DNA of 64,000 nucleotides from Hymenobacter artigasi (GCF_012275535.1 NZ_JAAVTK010000006.1:124001-188000), one strand, 5' to 3'. Shown: positions 45,055 to 53,059, numbered from the stretch's first letter. The notes: a model not told the origin generated them from the letters alone. Program-made: numbers and translations.

Positions 45055-45660
45055 CTACGAGTTGCTCTCGCCGCTGGCCGCAGCAGTCGAAGCAGCCGGC
45101 TTCGCGGCGGGTTTGGCGGCGGCCTTCGCAGCCGGCTTCGCGGCGGGTTTGGCGGCGGGCTTAGCAGCAGCTTTGGCGGCCGCAGCCGTTGGCTTAGCAG
45201 CAGGTTTTGCAGCGGCAGCAGCCGTAGCGGCGGTTGATTTCTGGGCGGTGCCGGCGGCGGCGCTCACGCGGTCGGCCACGTTTTTCACGGCACCGGCGGC
45301 GCGGCTGGCAGCTTGGTTAGCGGTGGTTTTAGCGGCGCTTACTACGCCGGAGGCTTTGGCAGCGGGCTTGGTGGCCGCTTTGGCAGCGGTTTTTTTGGCG
45401 GCGCTTTTACCTTTGGCGGGCTTGGCATCGGCGAGGCCCACGGTGCTCTTGGCGCGGTCCACGATGCCCTGGAACTGCTTTTCGAGCTCAACGCGTTTGG
45501 TTTCGCCGCTTTTCAGCAGCTCATCCACAATTTTCTTGCCCTCGGCCTGGGTCATCTTATTGTCCTTCACCAATTTCTCAATGGTGCTCTGGACCGACTT
45601 GCTGCCCTGGGCGATGTAGCCGACGCCAGCATTTACGAACTTTTTAAACAAATCTTCCAT
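45055..45660 (-). CDS. Phasin/histone H1-like Ala-Lys-Pro-rich protein
   Basis: 201 residues: an amphipathic helical N-terminal ~90 residues (MEDLFKKFVNAGVGYIAQGS ... IEKLVKDNKMTQAEGKKIV) resembling phasins of the PhaF/PhaI kind, then a low-complexity basic tail of PAAK/AAKP repeats like histone H1. Such two-part proteins bind polyhydroxyalkanoate granules and DNA in other bacteria; here no pha gene is adjacent, so a general DNA-binding role is also possible. The start was moved to 45660 because the extra upstream residues are not part of the domain. It has its own terminator. Confidence 0.8.
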   Translation of the reverse strand: MEDLFKKFVNAGVGYIAQGSKSVQSTIEKLVKDNKMTQAEGKKIVDELLKSGETKRVELEKQFQGIVDRAKSTVGLADAKPAKGKSAAKKTAAKAATKPAAKASGVVSAAKTTANQAASRAAGAVKNVADRVSAAAGTAQKSTAATAAAAAKPAAKPTAAAAKAAAKPAAKPAAKPAAKAAAKPAAKPAASTAAASGESNS

Positions 45661-45910
45661 GATGCAGGAAACGAGTTGGGGTGAAAGAAAGAAAAGGGAA
45701 CCTACTGTATAAAAGCCCGTTGCCATACCAAATTAGTATGCAAGCCGACTAAATTCGATACAAACCTACACACACGCGCCAACATAGTTGAGCGGTGTAC
45801 GCCGGATTTCTCCAAAAGTGGCCTAAAATCATCAAAAAGAGAATTTATTTTTTCAATTTCCTGAATATTCCACCCTCGGCCCAACGCTGCACAATGCGTT
45901 CAGCGACAGC

Positions 45911-46885
45911 TTATGCGGCGCGGCGACGTAGCGACACGCGCCGCTCGGCCAGCGGCAGGCGCACGGGCGCGGCCAGCGGCTGGGCCCACATATCCGTCAG
46001 GAAGGCTGCCACCTGGTCGAGGGCCTGCCGGGCCTCGGGCACCACGCGCCAGAACAGATGCCACCAATGCACCAGTCCTTCAAATGGTTGCAGGGTTACG
46101 GACACTCCGGCAGCCTGGGCTTTGCGGGTGAATTTTACCACGTCGTGATACAGCACTTCGGCCGTGGAAATCTGGATAAGCAGCGGCGGCAGGCCGTGCA
46201 AATCGGCCTGCGCGGGTGATAGCAGCGGGTACGTGAGGGGCGTTTTGTGGGCGTAGAGGGGGCCCCAGGTCCGCATTTGCAGGGCTTCGAGCAGGAGGCC
46301 TTCTTCGCGGGCCACGCGGCGCAGGGCAGTGATGGGCAGGTTCAGGTCGGTCCAGGGCGAGAGGCCGATGCCGGCGGCGGGCAGGGCCTCGCCGGCATCG
46401 CGCAGGGCCAGCAGCAGGGCCAGGGCCAGGCCGCCCCCGGCCGAGTCGCCGCCCACCACGATGTCGTGCGGCTGGTGGCCGTGGCGTAGCAGCCAGCGGT
46501 AGGCCCGCCGGGCATCATCCAGCGCGGCCGGAAACGGGTGGTCAGGGGCCTTGCGGTAGTTGATGGTGAGCACGTTGAGGCCCGTACGCTGGGCCAGGCT
46601 GCCCACCAGGCTGCGGTGGGTGTTCAGCGAGCCCAGCACGTAGCCGCCGCCGTGCAGGTACAGCAGCACTCGCGTGGCGTGCGCGGCGCGGGGCCGCAGC
46701 CATTCGGCTTCAAGGCGGTTATCAAGTTTAAAGCTTTCCAGATTCACCTTCCAAGGCATGAACTGGAATAGTGCGCCGGTTTCCATCGCCAGCCGAATGG
46801 CCCCCACGCTGGGCTTGCGGCGGGCCAGCGGCGCGGCCGCCGCCGTGAGGAACTGCTTGAGCAGCAGGTGTTGAAACGAGGGCAT
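45911..46885 (-). CDS. Hormone-sensitive-lipase-type alpha/beta hydrolase
   Basis: 324-residue esterase/lipase. The HGGG oxyanion motif (LLYLHGGGYVLGS), the nucleophile motif GDSAGGG and a C-terminal acid/His region (EGLVHWWHLF) are present; length is typical of the HSL group. No signal peptide is evident, so cytoplasmic or membrane-associated. Its start is 7 nt from the left arm of the S23-bearing repeat element. Confidence 0.9.
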   Translation of the reverse strand: MPSFQHLLLKQFLTAAAAPLARRKPSVGAIRLAMETGALFQFMPWKVNLESFKLDNRLEAEWLRPRAAHATRVLLYLHGGGYVLGSLNTHRSLVGSLAQRTGLNVLTINYRKAPDHPFPAALDDARRAYRWLLRHGHQPHDIVVGGDSAGGGLALALLLALRDAGEALPAAGIGLSPWTDLNLPITALRRVAREEGLLLEALQMRTWGPLYAHKTPLTYPLLSPAQADLHGLPPLLIQISTAEVLYHDVVKFTRKAQAAGVSVTLQPFEGLVHWWHLFWRVVPEARQALDQVAAFLTDMWAQPLAAPVRLPLAERRVSLRRRAA

Positions 46886-46891
46886 TGGTTT

Positions 46892-47350
46892 GAATTATAA
46901 ATTTTGAATTATAAATTATAAATGCTATTTCAGGGTATGGCATTAGTGCTTTTGGTGCTAATAACGATGCTGCCGATAATTCTTTTTATTTCGTCAATCT
47001 CCTGATAAACTGAGTGAAATATTGGTGTAGGTAAATAATCATTATCGTGGAGCAACCGCAGCCAATACGCTGTTTCGCAGGCTTCTTTGGCAGCGATGGT
47101 AAGCTTGTGGATAAAATCGGTGCGGGAGGAAGCAGCCACTGCTTCCTCCACGTTGGCACCTATCGATGTTCCGCTTCTTAAAATCTGTTTTGAAAGGACG
47201 TATTCTCGTTGCTCCTGTGTCAAATATTTATGCAGCTTCACAATGCGCGATGCAAATGCGTACGTTTTGTCAACAATGATATTATCCTTCATTTCAAAAC
47301 TGACGGCCCATGCCAGCCATTTATAATTTATAATTCAAAATTTATAATTA
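46892..47350. mobile_element. Heptamer inverted-repeat element carrying an S23 four-helix-bundle gene (copy A)
   Basis: Two 33-nt arms in inverted orientation (46892-46924 and 47318-47350) that match at every position except the outermost base. Each arm is four 7-nt units in the order X-Y-X-X (X = AATTATA, Y = AATTTTG) plus a short tail. The 393-nt interior is almost filled by one 363-nt gene for an S23-type protein (46930-47292). The right arm also supplies the last four codons and the stop of the adjoining acyltransferase gene, while the left arm ends 7 nt from the lipase start codon. No target-site duplication or transposase was seen. The call as a mobile element is an inference from the arms, the cargo gene and the gene-free relatives. 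Confidence 0.72.
46930..47292 (-). CDS. Four-helix-bundle protein of the S23 (23S rRNA intervening sequence) family
   Basis: 120-residue all-helical protein with the family signature around RSGTSIGANVEEAVAAS, then DFIHKLTIAAKEACETAYWL. Members are known from intervening sequences inside 23S rRNA genes and, as the related Avd protein, from diversity-generating retroelements, where the bundle binds nucleic acid. Here no rRNA or reverse transcriptase gene is near. The gene lies wholly between the two arms of repeat copy A, 5 nt from the left arm and 25 nt from the right arm. It is AT-richer than its neighbours, matching the arms. Confidence 0.9.
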   Translation of the reverse strand: MKDNIIVDKTYAFASRIVKLHKYLTQEQREYVLSKQILRSGTSIGANVEEAVAASSRTDFIHKLTIAAKEACETAYWLRLLHDNDYLPTPIFHSVYQEIDEIKRIIGSIVISTKSTNAIP

Positions 47351-48519
47351 CCTCCCACTTTTTGCCCCAGCTTATTGCCTTTGTAACCTTTTATTGCCAG
47401 CGGAATCCAGCCTATCAACGGGATGAAATAGGCCAGGGTTATGGGGTTGCGCCAGAGCATTTTCAGCCACGCGCCGGGCTTATCGAGCTGCATGCGGAAG
47501 CTGCGGCGGCCCTCCTTCACATAAAGGCGCTCGAACTCGGTGAACATGGCGGGCCAGGCGAAGGGCAGGAAAAACGGGAAGAAGCGACGGTTTTCCTTGA
47601 TGCGCTGCCAGAGCTCGGCCCAGCGGTAGGGCTTCTGGCCGTGGGCGAGCACGGCGGCATCCATTTCGGTCTGCATTTTTTGGCGAACCTGGTCGCTCAG
47701 GGCCAGGTATTCTTCGCGGGTCAGCTCATCAACGGTTTTATCGGTGAGGTCGGACGGGCGGATGCGGGTGCCCATCACGAAGGTGAGCTTGGCCGGGAAA
47801 GCCAGGTAAAAGGCCCAGGGCTGAATGAGCACCAGCACCAGCAGCAGCGTGAGGGGCAGGAATGGGATGCCGATTTTCTTGGTCAGCCGGTTGATTGGTT
47901 CGAAGCTGTAGGCGTAAGGATTGAGGTATTCGGCGTTGATGGTGTAGAACGGGATGATGTCGGTACCGTGCTGCAGGGCCAGGCGCACCATGCTGGTAGC
48001 CAGGCGCTGAATCTGGTACTTGCGGTTGAACCCCTTGCCGATGCCGGGCACGCCCTCGGGGTACAGCATCAGGTTGTGGTCCTGGTAGTACATCATGGTT
48101 TCGAAATTCAGCGTCGTGGCATCCACGCTGCCGCATTTCTTCCAGAATTCGCGCACCAGGTACGGGTTCATCAGGGCAGTTTGGGAGAGCAGCGGGGCCG
48201 AGAGCGGGCGCGGCAAGTCGCTGATATTGCCATTCTTGGCCAGCAGGTGGCGCCACAGGTGCGACAGCGCCACGATGGCATCCCAGGGGAAGGCCATGCC
48301 GGAATGGTTGCTGGCGAAGATGAGCGGCCGGTCGGGATTGTTGCGCTGCGGGAAGTGCTCGAAGCCCACCAGCTCGGAGCGGAACCACACGCGGTCGAGC
48401 AGCTGCAGGATGTTTTCGTCCAGCGTTTGGGTGAATTCTTCCCGGAAATAGTCGTCGTAGATGTGCTGGTTGGCCACAATGGCCGGTGGGGGCAACGAAG
48501 ACGCGGTAGTGGCAGGCAT
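47335..48519 (-). CDS. Glycerol acyltransferase-like (PlsC-type) membrane protein
   Basis: 394-residue acyltransferase likely esterifying a glycerol-phosphate or diacylglycerol. Family motifs: NHSGMAFPWDA (HxxxxD-like, with an unusual spacing), the PEG block LYPEGVPGIGK, and hydrophobic segments near residues 225-245 and 360-385. The last four codons (N-Y-K-F) and the stop are encoded by the arm of repeat copy A, so the native C-terminus may have been altered by the insertion. The start at 48519 is taken from the longest frame. Confidence 0.85.
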   Translation of the reverse strand: MPATTASSLPPPAIVANQHIYDDYFREEFTQTLDENILQLLDRVWFRSELVGFEHFPQRNNPDRPLIFASNHSGMAFPWDAIVALSHLWRHLLAKNGNISDLPRPLSAPLLSQTALMNPYLVREFWKKCGSVDATTLNFETMMYYQDHNLMLYPEGVPGIGKGFNRKYQIQRLATSMVRLALQHGTDIIPFYTINAEYLNPYAYSFEPINRLTKKIGIPFLPLTLLLVLVLIQPWAFYLAFPAKLTFVMGTRIRPSDLTDKTVDELTREEYLALSDQVRQKMQTEMDAAVLAHGQKPYRWAELWQRIKENRRFFPFFLPFAWPAMFTEFERLYVKEGRRSFRMQLDKPGAWLKMLWRNPITLAYFIPLIGWIPLAIKGYKGNKLGQKVGGNYKF

Positions 48520-48652
48520 GGTGGGAATTTGCGGCGGACGAGGGACGGAAGATAGGATAATTTCTACCGCCGCGCTTGGTGGCTTGTGCTAATACCGGTT
48601 CCCGCAGAAGTCGCGGAGGCCAACGCTGCGGTTCGCCGAGCGCGGCCGCCCC

Positions 48653-49327
48653 TTATCCCCGGCGGCCGAAAATGGCACTGCCCACCCGCACCAGCGTGCT
48701 GCCTTCGGCCACGGCCAGCGCGTAGTCGCCGCTCATGCCCATCGAAATATCGCAGAATGCCGGCGCATCGGTAAAATACGTGGCTTTCAGGTGGTCGAAG
48801 TAGCCGTGCAGCGTTTGAAACTCCTGCCGCAGCTGGTGCTCATCGGGGGTGAAGGTGGCCACGCCCATCACGCCGGTAAGGCGCACATTCCGGAATTGCT
48901 GATACTCTTCGGAGGCCAGCATTTCCTCGGCCTCGGCCAGCGAGAGGCCGGATTTGGTTTCTTCGGCGGCGATGTGAAACTGCAGCAGGCCGTTGATAAC
49001 CCGGTTGCCTTCGGCGGCACGCTTGTCGATTTCGCGCAGCAGCTTCAGGCTGTCGATGCTTTGGATGGTGTGCACAAATGGGGCCAGCAGCTTCACCTTG
49101 TTGGTCTGGAGCTGGCCGATGAGGTGCCACTCCACATCGGTGGGTAGCTGGGGCTGCTTGGCGGCCATTTCCTGGGGCCGGTTTTCGCCAAAGCAGCGCG
49201 CCCCGGCAGCATAGGCCTCCTGCAGCAGCTCGACGGGGTGGGTTTTGGTGACGACGCAGAGGCGGGCGGCGGTGCCGGCCAGCTCGGCGTTGATGCGGTG
49301 AATGTTATCGGCGATGGAGCTTGTCAT
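48653..49327 (-). CDS. yggS: YggS/PLPBP-family pyridoxal-phosphate homeostasis protein
   Basis: 224-residue PLP-binding single-domain protein of the YggS (PLPBP) family, a regulator of PLP levels and amino-acid balance. The PLP lysine is in VTKTHP; GENRPQE and WHLIGQLQTNK are family blocks and the C-terminus keeps MGMSGDY and VRVGSAIFG. Its start codon (49325-49327) coincides with the first three bases of repeat copy C. Confidence 0.95.
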   Translation of the reverse strand: MTSSIADNIHRINAELAGTAARLCVVTKTHPVELLQEAYAAGARCFGENRPQEMAAKQPQLPTDVEWHLIGQLQTNKVKLLAPFVHTIQSIDSLKLLREIDKRAAEGNRVINGLLQFHIAAEETKSGLSLAEAEEMLASEEYQQFRNVRLTGVMGVATFTPDEHQLRQEFQTLHGYFDHLKATYFTDAPAFCDISMGMSGDYALAVAEGSTLVRVGSAIFGRRG

Positions 49328-49487
49328 TTAACAGTTATCATTTAACATTTAACAATTTGTTTTCATCAGCTCACTTGCCATTTCCCAATTAACCAGTGCG
49401 CTTACACTGCTTCCACGCACGGGGAAAGGCCCCTGCCACTTGTAACCGCTGAACAACTGTTAAATGTTAAATGATAACTGTTAAATG
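49325..49487. repeat. Heptamer inverted repeat, copy C
   Basis: Perfect 30-nt arms (49325-49354 and 49458-49487). Units are X-Y-X-X with X = ATTTAAC and Y = AGTTATC: the same architecture as copy A but a different sequence. The 103-nt loop has no gene. The left arm contains the yggS start codon; the right arm ends 4 nt before the batA stop codon (49492). Confidence 0.88.
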
Positions 49488-49491
49488 AATG

Positions 49492-50514
49492 TCAGTCCTC
49501 CAGCGGGTTGCTCAGAAACGTGCTTTTTAGCAGCAGCCACAGCAGCCACAGCGCAATGCTGAGCCACAGATACGGCCGGTAGAAATCCTTGGTATTGCGA
49601 AACCGCAGCTGCTTGATTTCGGATTTTTCGAGGCGGTTGATTTGGGCGAACACCTCGCGCAAAGCGCCCGTATCGGTGGCCCGGAAGAAGCGGCCATCGG
49701 CGGCGGCGGCCAGCTGGCGCATGGTGGTTTCGTCGAGGCGGGTGTTCACGTAGCGGGTGCGGCCCAGGGAGTCCTGGCCGTAGGGCACAAAACCGTCCTT
49801 GCCCAGCCCGATGGTGTAGATGCGGATGCCGAAGGCGTGGGCCAGCTGGGCGGCCAGCAGCGGGTCGAGGCTGCCGGCGTTGTTCTCGCCATCCGATAGC
49901 AGGATGCACACCCGCGACCTGGCCGTGGACTCGCGCAGGCGGTTGGTGGCCACGCCCAGGGCCGTGCCAATGGCCGTGCCGTCTTCCTTAATCATGCCCA
50001 CGCGCAGGCTACGGAGGTCCTCGCGCAGCAGGTCGTAGTCGGTGGTGAGGGGGGCCAGGGAGTAGGCTTCGCCGGCGAAGGCCACCAGGGCGAGCCGGTC
50101 GCCGGCGCGGGAATTCACAAAATCGGTGGCAATGCGCTTCGCGGCTTCGAGGCGATTGGGGCGCAGGTCTTCAATTTCCATCGAGCCCGACACGTCGAGG
50201 GCCAGCACGAGGTCGATGCCCCGGCCGGACTGCTCCACGCGCTCATCGGTGCGCTGCGGGCGGGCCAGCGCCACAATGGCGAAGCTGAGGGCGAGGGCCA
50301 GCACCACATCGGGCACGAAGCGCAGCACGGCCGCCCAGTCGCGCCGCACGGGGCCGGGCGCAAAGGCCACCACCACCTGCGCCCGCCGCCGCGCCAGCAG
50401 CCAGCGCAGCCCAAACAGCAGCGGCACGGCCGCAATGAGCAGCAGCAGGCGCGGCTGCTGCCACTGGTAGCCGGCCAGCGTGGTATAGCGCAGAAGGTTG
50501 AAAAAGTCGTTCAA
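49492..50514 (-). CDS. batA: BatA-type von Willebrand factor A protein
   Basis: 340 residues: two N-terminal membrane helices (PRLLLLIAAVPLLFGLRWLL and VPDVVLALALSFAIVALA), then a vWA domain with an intact MIDAS motif DVSGSM, and a C-terminal membrane helix (PYLWLSIALWLLWLLL). In Bacteroides bat operons this protein works with partner Bat proteins at the inner membrane and is linked to oxidative-stress tolerance. Downstream Bat members (batB onward) are not found on the left; the upstream genes here are the BatD-like and DUF58 genes. Confidence 0.92.
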   Translation of the reverse strand: MNDFFNLLRYTTLAGYQWQQPRLLLLIAAVPLLFGLRWLLARRRAQVVVAFAPGPVRRDWAAVLRFVPDVVLALALSFAIVALARPQRTDERVEQSGRGIDLVLALDVSGSMEIEDLRPNRLEAAKRIATDFVNSRAGDRLALVAFAGEAYSLAPLTTDYDLLREDLRSLRVGMIKEDGTAIGTALGVATNRLRESTARSRVCILLSDGENNAGSLDPLLAAQLAHAFGIRIYTIGLGKDGFVPYGQDSLGRTRYVNTRLDETTMRQLAAAADGRFFRATDTGALREVFAQINRLEKSEIKQLRFRNTKDFYRPYLWLSIALWLLWLLLKSTFLSNPLED

Positions 50515-50536
50515 TTAAAATGGTATACGAATGACA

Positions 50537-50577
50537 AAAGAACGTCATGCAGCGCGCAGCGAAGCATGACGTTCTTT
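50537..50577. repeat. Short GTCATGC-type hairpin between batA and its upstream gene
   Basis: Hairpin with arms AAAAGAACGTCATGC and GCATGACGTTCTTTT and a T-tract, so it could act as an attenuator between the two Bat genes. Arms match over 15 nt. It is the smallest copy of the GTCATGC family. Confidence 0.7.
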
Positions 50578-50591
50578 TTTACCTGTATGCG

Positions 50592-51476
50592 CTACCCCGT
50601 GACGGACGCGTACCGCCGCTCGGCAAAGCCGCGCAGGCGCTGAAAGGCGCGGTCAACTTCGGCGGCTTCTTCGGTTTGTACGTTGCCGTAAATCACCTTA
50701 TCGGTAGCGTTCAGAGCTTTGCGCACATCGGAATCATTCTCGAAATACGCCACGATTTCGCGGGTGGTGAAGGAGTTCAGGCCGCTGTTTTCGAGGCCGG
50801 CGAGGTAGTTTTTCCAGAGTACCACGGCGCGCTCCACGTTGGTGGCCGAGCGCGAGAGCTCGAATCGCTCGACGTGCCGCGCAAACTGCGCCAGGAAATA
50901 GCCGTGGTTTTTGCGCCGCTTGTAGGCCGAGTAGCGCCGCACCAGCCCCTGCCGAAACAGCGCCGCGCCCCCCGCCAGCAGCAGCAGTACCGCCAGCGCC
51001 CCGGCAATCCAGTAAGGGTAGTTGAAAATGGGCTCGATGGGCACCAGGGCCAGGTTTTGGCGCAGGTCGGGCAGCTCGGTGGCGTTGGGCTGCGGCGCGG
51101 CCGTGCGGCGCAGGCGCACCCGGCTGGGCGGCGGCAGAATGCTCAGCGTATCGGCCCCTTGCAGCACGGCCACGGGCAGGGCCAGGGTTTGCACCGAATC
51201 GAGCCGGAACGTGCGCAGGTGGTACACGGCCCGGTCGAGGCTGATGCCCCCTCGGGTACGGGTAGGAAAAAAGGTTTTGCCCGCGTACTCAAACGGCGCA
51301 AACCGGGCCAGTGAGTCCGGAAAAACCACTTCCAAATCGGGCGCGTGCTCGTAGCGCAGCTCGTAGTCGAGCGGCTCGCCCACTAGGGTTGTTTGCTTCT
51401 GAAAGCGGCCCTGCGGAATGGGCGTCGGGGTAGTCTGGGCCTGGGCGGAAATGCTATTTATTAGAAAGACCGTCAT
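50592..51476 (-). CDS. BatD-like/DUF4381-type membrane protein whose start lies in a repeat arm
   Basis: 294 residues from the ATG at 51476. A short signal-like segment (MTVFLINSISAQAQ) precedes a periplasmic beta domain (TLVGEPLDYELRYEHAPDLE), a single membrane helix (YWIAGALAVLLLLAGGAALF) and a cytoplasmic helical domain (VERAVVLWKNYLAGLENSG). It stands in the DUF58-X-batA order usual for Bacteroidota Bat operons. The start codon and first few codons come from the 40-nt arm of an inverted repeat; a longer frame extends through the repeat to 51614, so the original N-terminus may have been lost and replaced. Confidence 0.75.
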   Translation of the reverse strand: MTVFLINSISAQAQTTPTPIPQGRFQKQTTLVGEPLDYELRYEHAPDLEVVFPDSLARFAPFEYAGKTFFPTRTRGGISLDRAVYHLRTFRLDSVQTLALPVAVLQGADTLSILPPPSRVRLRRTAAPQPNATELPDLRQNLALVPIEPIFNYPYWIAGALAVLLLLAGGAALFRQGLVRRYSAYKRRKNHGYFLAQFARHVERFELSRSATNVERAVVLWKNYLAGLENSGLNSFTTREIVAYFENDSDVRKALNATDKVIYGNVQTEEAAEVDRAFQRLRGFAERRYASVTG

Positions 51477-51580
51477 GCAGAGCGCAGCGAAGCATCTTGC
51501 CCGGGGTAGTAATCCACTATTCAAAAAACAGTTACTGCCTCGGGCAAGATGCTTCGCTGCGCTCTGCATGACGGTCTTTC
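51464..51580. repeat. Perfect 40-nt inverted repeat (GTCATGC family) at a Bat gene start
   Basis: Arms 51464-51503 and 51541-51580 are identical over 40 nt after reverse-complementing, beginning GAAAGACCGTCATGC and ending CATCTTGCCCG, with a 37-nt loop. It covers the 5' end of the BatD-like gene and lies between it and the DUF58 gene stop (51607), so any transcript through the operon would fold it. Confidence 0.92.
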
Positions 51581-51606
51581 CCTCTCCCCAATGCTCGATG
51601 CGATGC

Positions 51607-52509
51607 TTACCCACGGCGGCCCGATTGACGACGATGACGAAACAAATTCACCAGCTGGGGCACAAAATCGCCCTCCGTACTCAGGGCCAGAAAGCCGGTG
51701 CGGTGGCGGCGGCATATGTTTAGTAGCTCTGCTTCCTGGCGCTCGGCGGTGGCTTCCTGGCGGGCCCGGAAATCGGGGCTGGAGGTGTTCACCCAGCGCA
51801 CCTGGCCGGTTTCGGCATCACGCAGGGGCACAATGCCCAGGGCCGGAAACGTGCGCTCGCGCGGGGCCTGCAGCTGCACCACTATCAGGTCGTGGCGCTG
51901 GGCCAGCATGGTGAGCTCCCGCTCGTAGTTGCCATCAATAAAATCGGACACCAGCACCACCAAGCTGCGGCGCTTGAGCAGCCCCAGCGCCTGCCGGATG
52001 CCCGCCCCCACCCCCGTGCGGCCCGAAACCGGCACCAGCGAGTACAGCCGGCTGATGAGCGCATACGCCGCCCGCGGCCCCTTGCCGGGCGGCAGATACA
52101 GCTCCTTCTGGTCGGAAAACGCGAACAGACCCAGCGCCGAGCCCTGCCGGGCGGCCGACAGCGCCAGCAGCCCCGCAATGTCGCGGGCCACGTCGAGCTT
52201 GCGGCGCTGGCCGTCGCCCACGTCCAGCGAGGCGCTCACGTCCAGCAGCACCAGCACCTGCTGCTCCTTTTCCTCCTTGTAGGTTTTCACGAACGTGCCG
52301 TGGCCCTTGCTGCTCACGTTCCAGTCGATGGCGCGCACTTCATCGCCGTACTGGTAGAGGCGCACGTCGTCGAACTCCAGGCCCGTGCCTTTGAATACGG
52401 AGTGAAAATCACCCTGTAGCTGGGCCTCCACCGCTTTGCGAATGCGGATTTCGAGGTGGCGCAGGCGGCGCACCAGGTCGGTGAGCGCCGAGGGCACAGA
52501 GGGGTTCAT
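51607..52509 (-). CDS. DUF58-domain protein of the Bat operon
   Basis: 300-residue DUF58 protein with a degenerate vWA fold. The family motif is YQYGDEVRAIDWNVSSKG near residues 52-69, and a MIDAS-like DVSAS follows in LLDVSASLDVG. First gene of the visible Bat operon; a moxR gene usually precedes it but is not present here, because 52649 onward is on the opposite strand. Confidence 0.93.
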   Translation of the reverse strand: MNPSVPSALTDLVRRLRHLEIRIRKAVEAQLQGDFHSVFKGTGLEFDDVRLYQYGDEVRAIDWNVSSKGHGTFVKTYKEEKEQQVLVLLDVSASLDVGDGQRRKLDVARDIAGLLALSAARQGSALGLFAFSDQKELYLPPGKGPRAAYALISRLYSLVPVSGRTGVGAGIRQALGLLKRRSLVVLVSDFIDGNYERELTMLAQRHDLIVVQLQAPRERTFPALGIVPLRDAETGQVRWVNTSSPDFRARQEATAERQEAELLNICRRHRTGFLALSTEGDFVPQLVNLFRHRRQSGRRG

Positions 52510-52518
52510 GGGGGATTT

Positions 52519-52610
52519 AAAAGTTGGGAGTTAAGAGTTAAGAGTTAGGAGTTGTGAGGTTGAGGGTGAGAAATCAAGTTCGCAACTCTTAACTCCTAAC
52601 TTTTAACTCT
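52519..52610. repeat. Heptamer inverted repeat, copy D (unequal arms)
   Basis: Left arm about 52519-52553 (units such as AAGAGTT, AGGAGTT), right arm about 52583-52610. Arms share the AAAAGTT, xGGAGTT and AAGAGTT units, but the left arm has one or two extra units, so copy number differs between arms. It lies between the DUF58 start and the divergent DUF4296 gene. Confidence 0.7.
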
Positions 52611-52636
52611 CCAATGGCGAAGCTACGGCGCTGGGC

Positions 52637-52644
52637 TAACTTTG
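52637..52644 (+). promoter_or_regulatory. Promoter box TAACTTTG abutting a GTG start
   Basis: Perfect TAnnTTTG element, 4 nt before the GTG start at 52649, consistent with leaderless transcription. Confidence 0.5.
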
Positions 52645-52648
52645 CGAC

Positions 52649-53059
52649 GTGAAATCATTCCGCCGTTGCTGCCTGGGCCTGGTGCTGGCCCCTCTCCTAC
52701 TGGCTTTGCCCGCCTGCCAGCGCCCTGAAGAGGCCCCTATGCCCGCCGATTTGATACCCCGCGAGCACATGGCCCAGATGCTGGCCGACCTGCATCAGCT
52801 CGAAGCCCAGGTGGAAAGCAGCCGCCTTTCGCCCGATTCGGGCCGGGCCCTGTACCTGGCGCAGCATAAAAGCCTGCTGTGGAAGCACGAAGTTACCGAC
52901 TCGGCCTTCCAGCGCAGCTACCGCTACTACGGCATCCACGGCAAAGACCTGAACGAAATCTACGCCGGCGTTATCGACACGCTCAACCATCGGGAAACCA
53001 AGCTCAACCCTGCCAGCAAGCCCGCCACCGACCAGTGGGGGCCACCCAAAACCAACTAA
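52649..53059 (+). CDS. DUF4296-family lipoprotein (GTG start)
   Basis: 136-residue envelope lipoprotein starting at a GTG codon. Lipobox LLLALPAC near residue 23, then the DUF4296 body ([20 protein letters not shown] ... [20 protein letters not shown]). Short, all-helical and widespread in Bacteroidota; no activity known. Its stop overlaps the stop of the convergent csaA gene by 4 nt. Confidence 0.8.
   Translation: MKSFRRCCLGLVLAPLLLALPACQRPEEAPMPADLIPREHMAQMLADLHQLEAQVESSRLSPDSGRALYLAQHKSLLWKHEVTDSAFQRSYRYYGIHGKDLNEIYAGVIDTLNHRETKLNPASKPATDQWGPPKTN

Noticed and set aside
46892..47350. 23S rRNA intervening sequence
   Set aside because: S23 genes occur in such sequences, but no rRNA sequence surrounds this copy.
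46892..47350. Diversity-generating retroelement
   Set aside because: S23 resembles Avd, but no reverse transcriptase, template repeat or variable target gene was found in the window.
47209..48555. 448-codon plus-strand frame
   Set aside because: Antisense to the acyltransferase; runs through the repeat arm.
49325..49487. CRISPR-like repeats
   Set aside because: Short tandem units in inverted arms without unique spacers of equal length and with no cas genes.
50537..50577. Plain operon terminator
   Set aside because: It has a T-tract, but the core matches the GTCATGC repeat family and it sits within the Bat operon, so it is listed as a repeat with possible attenuator effect.
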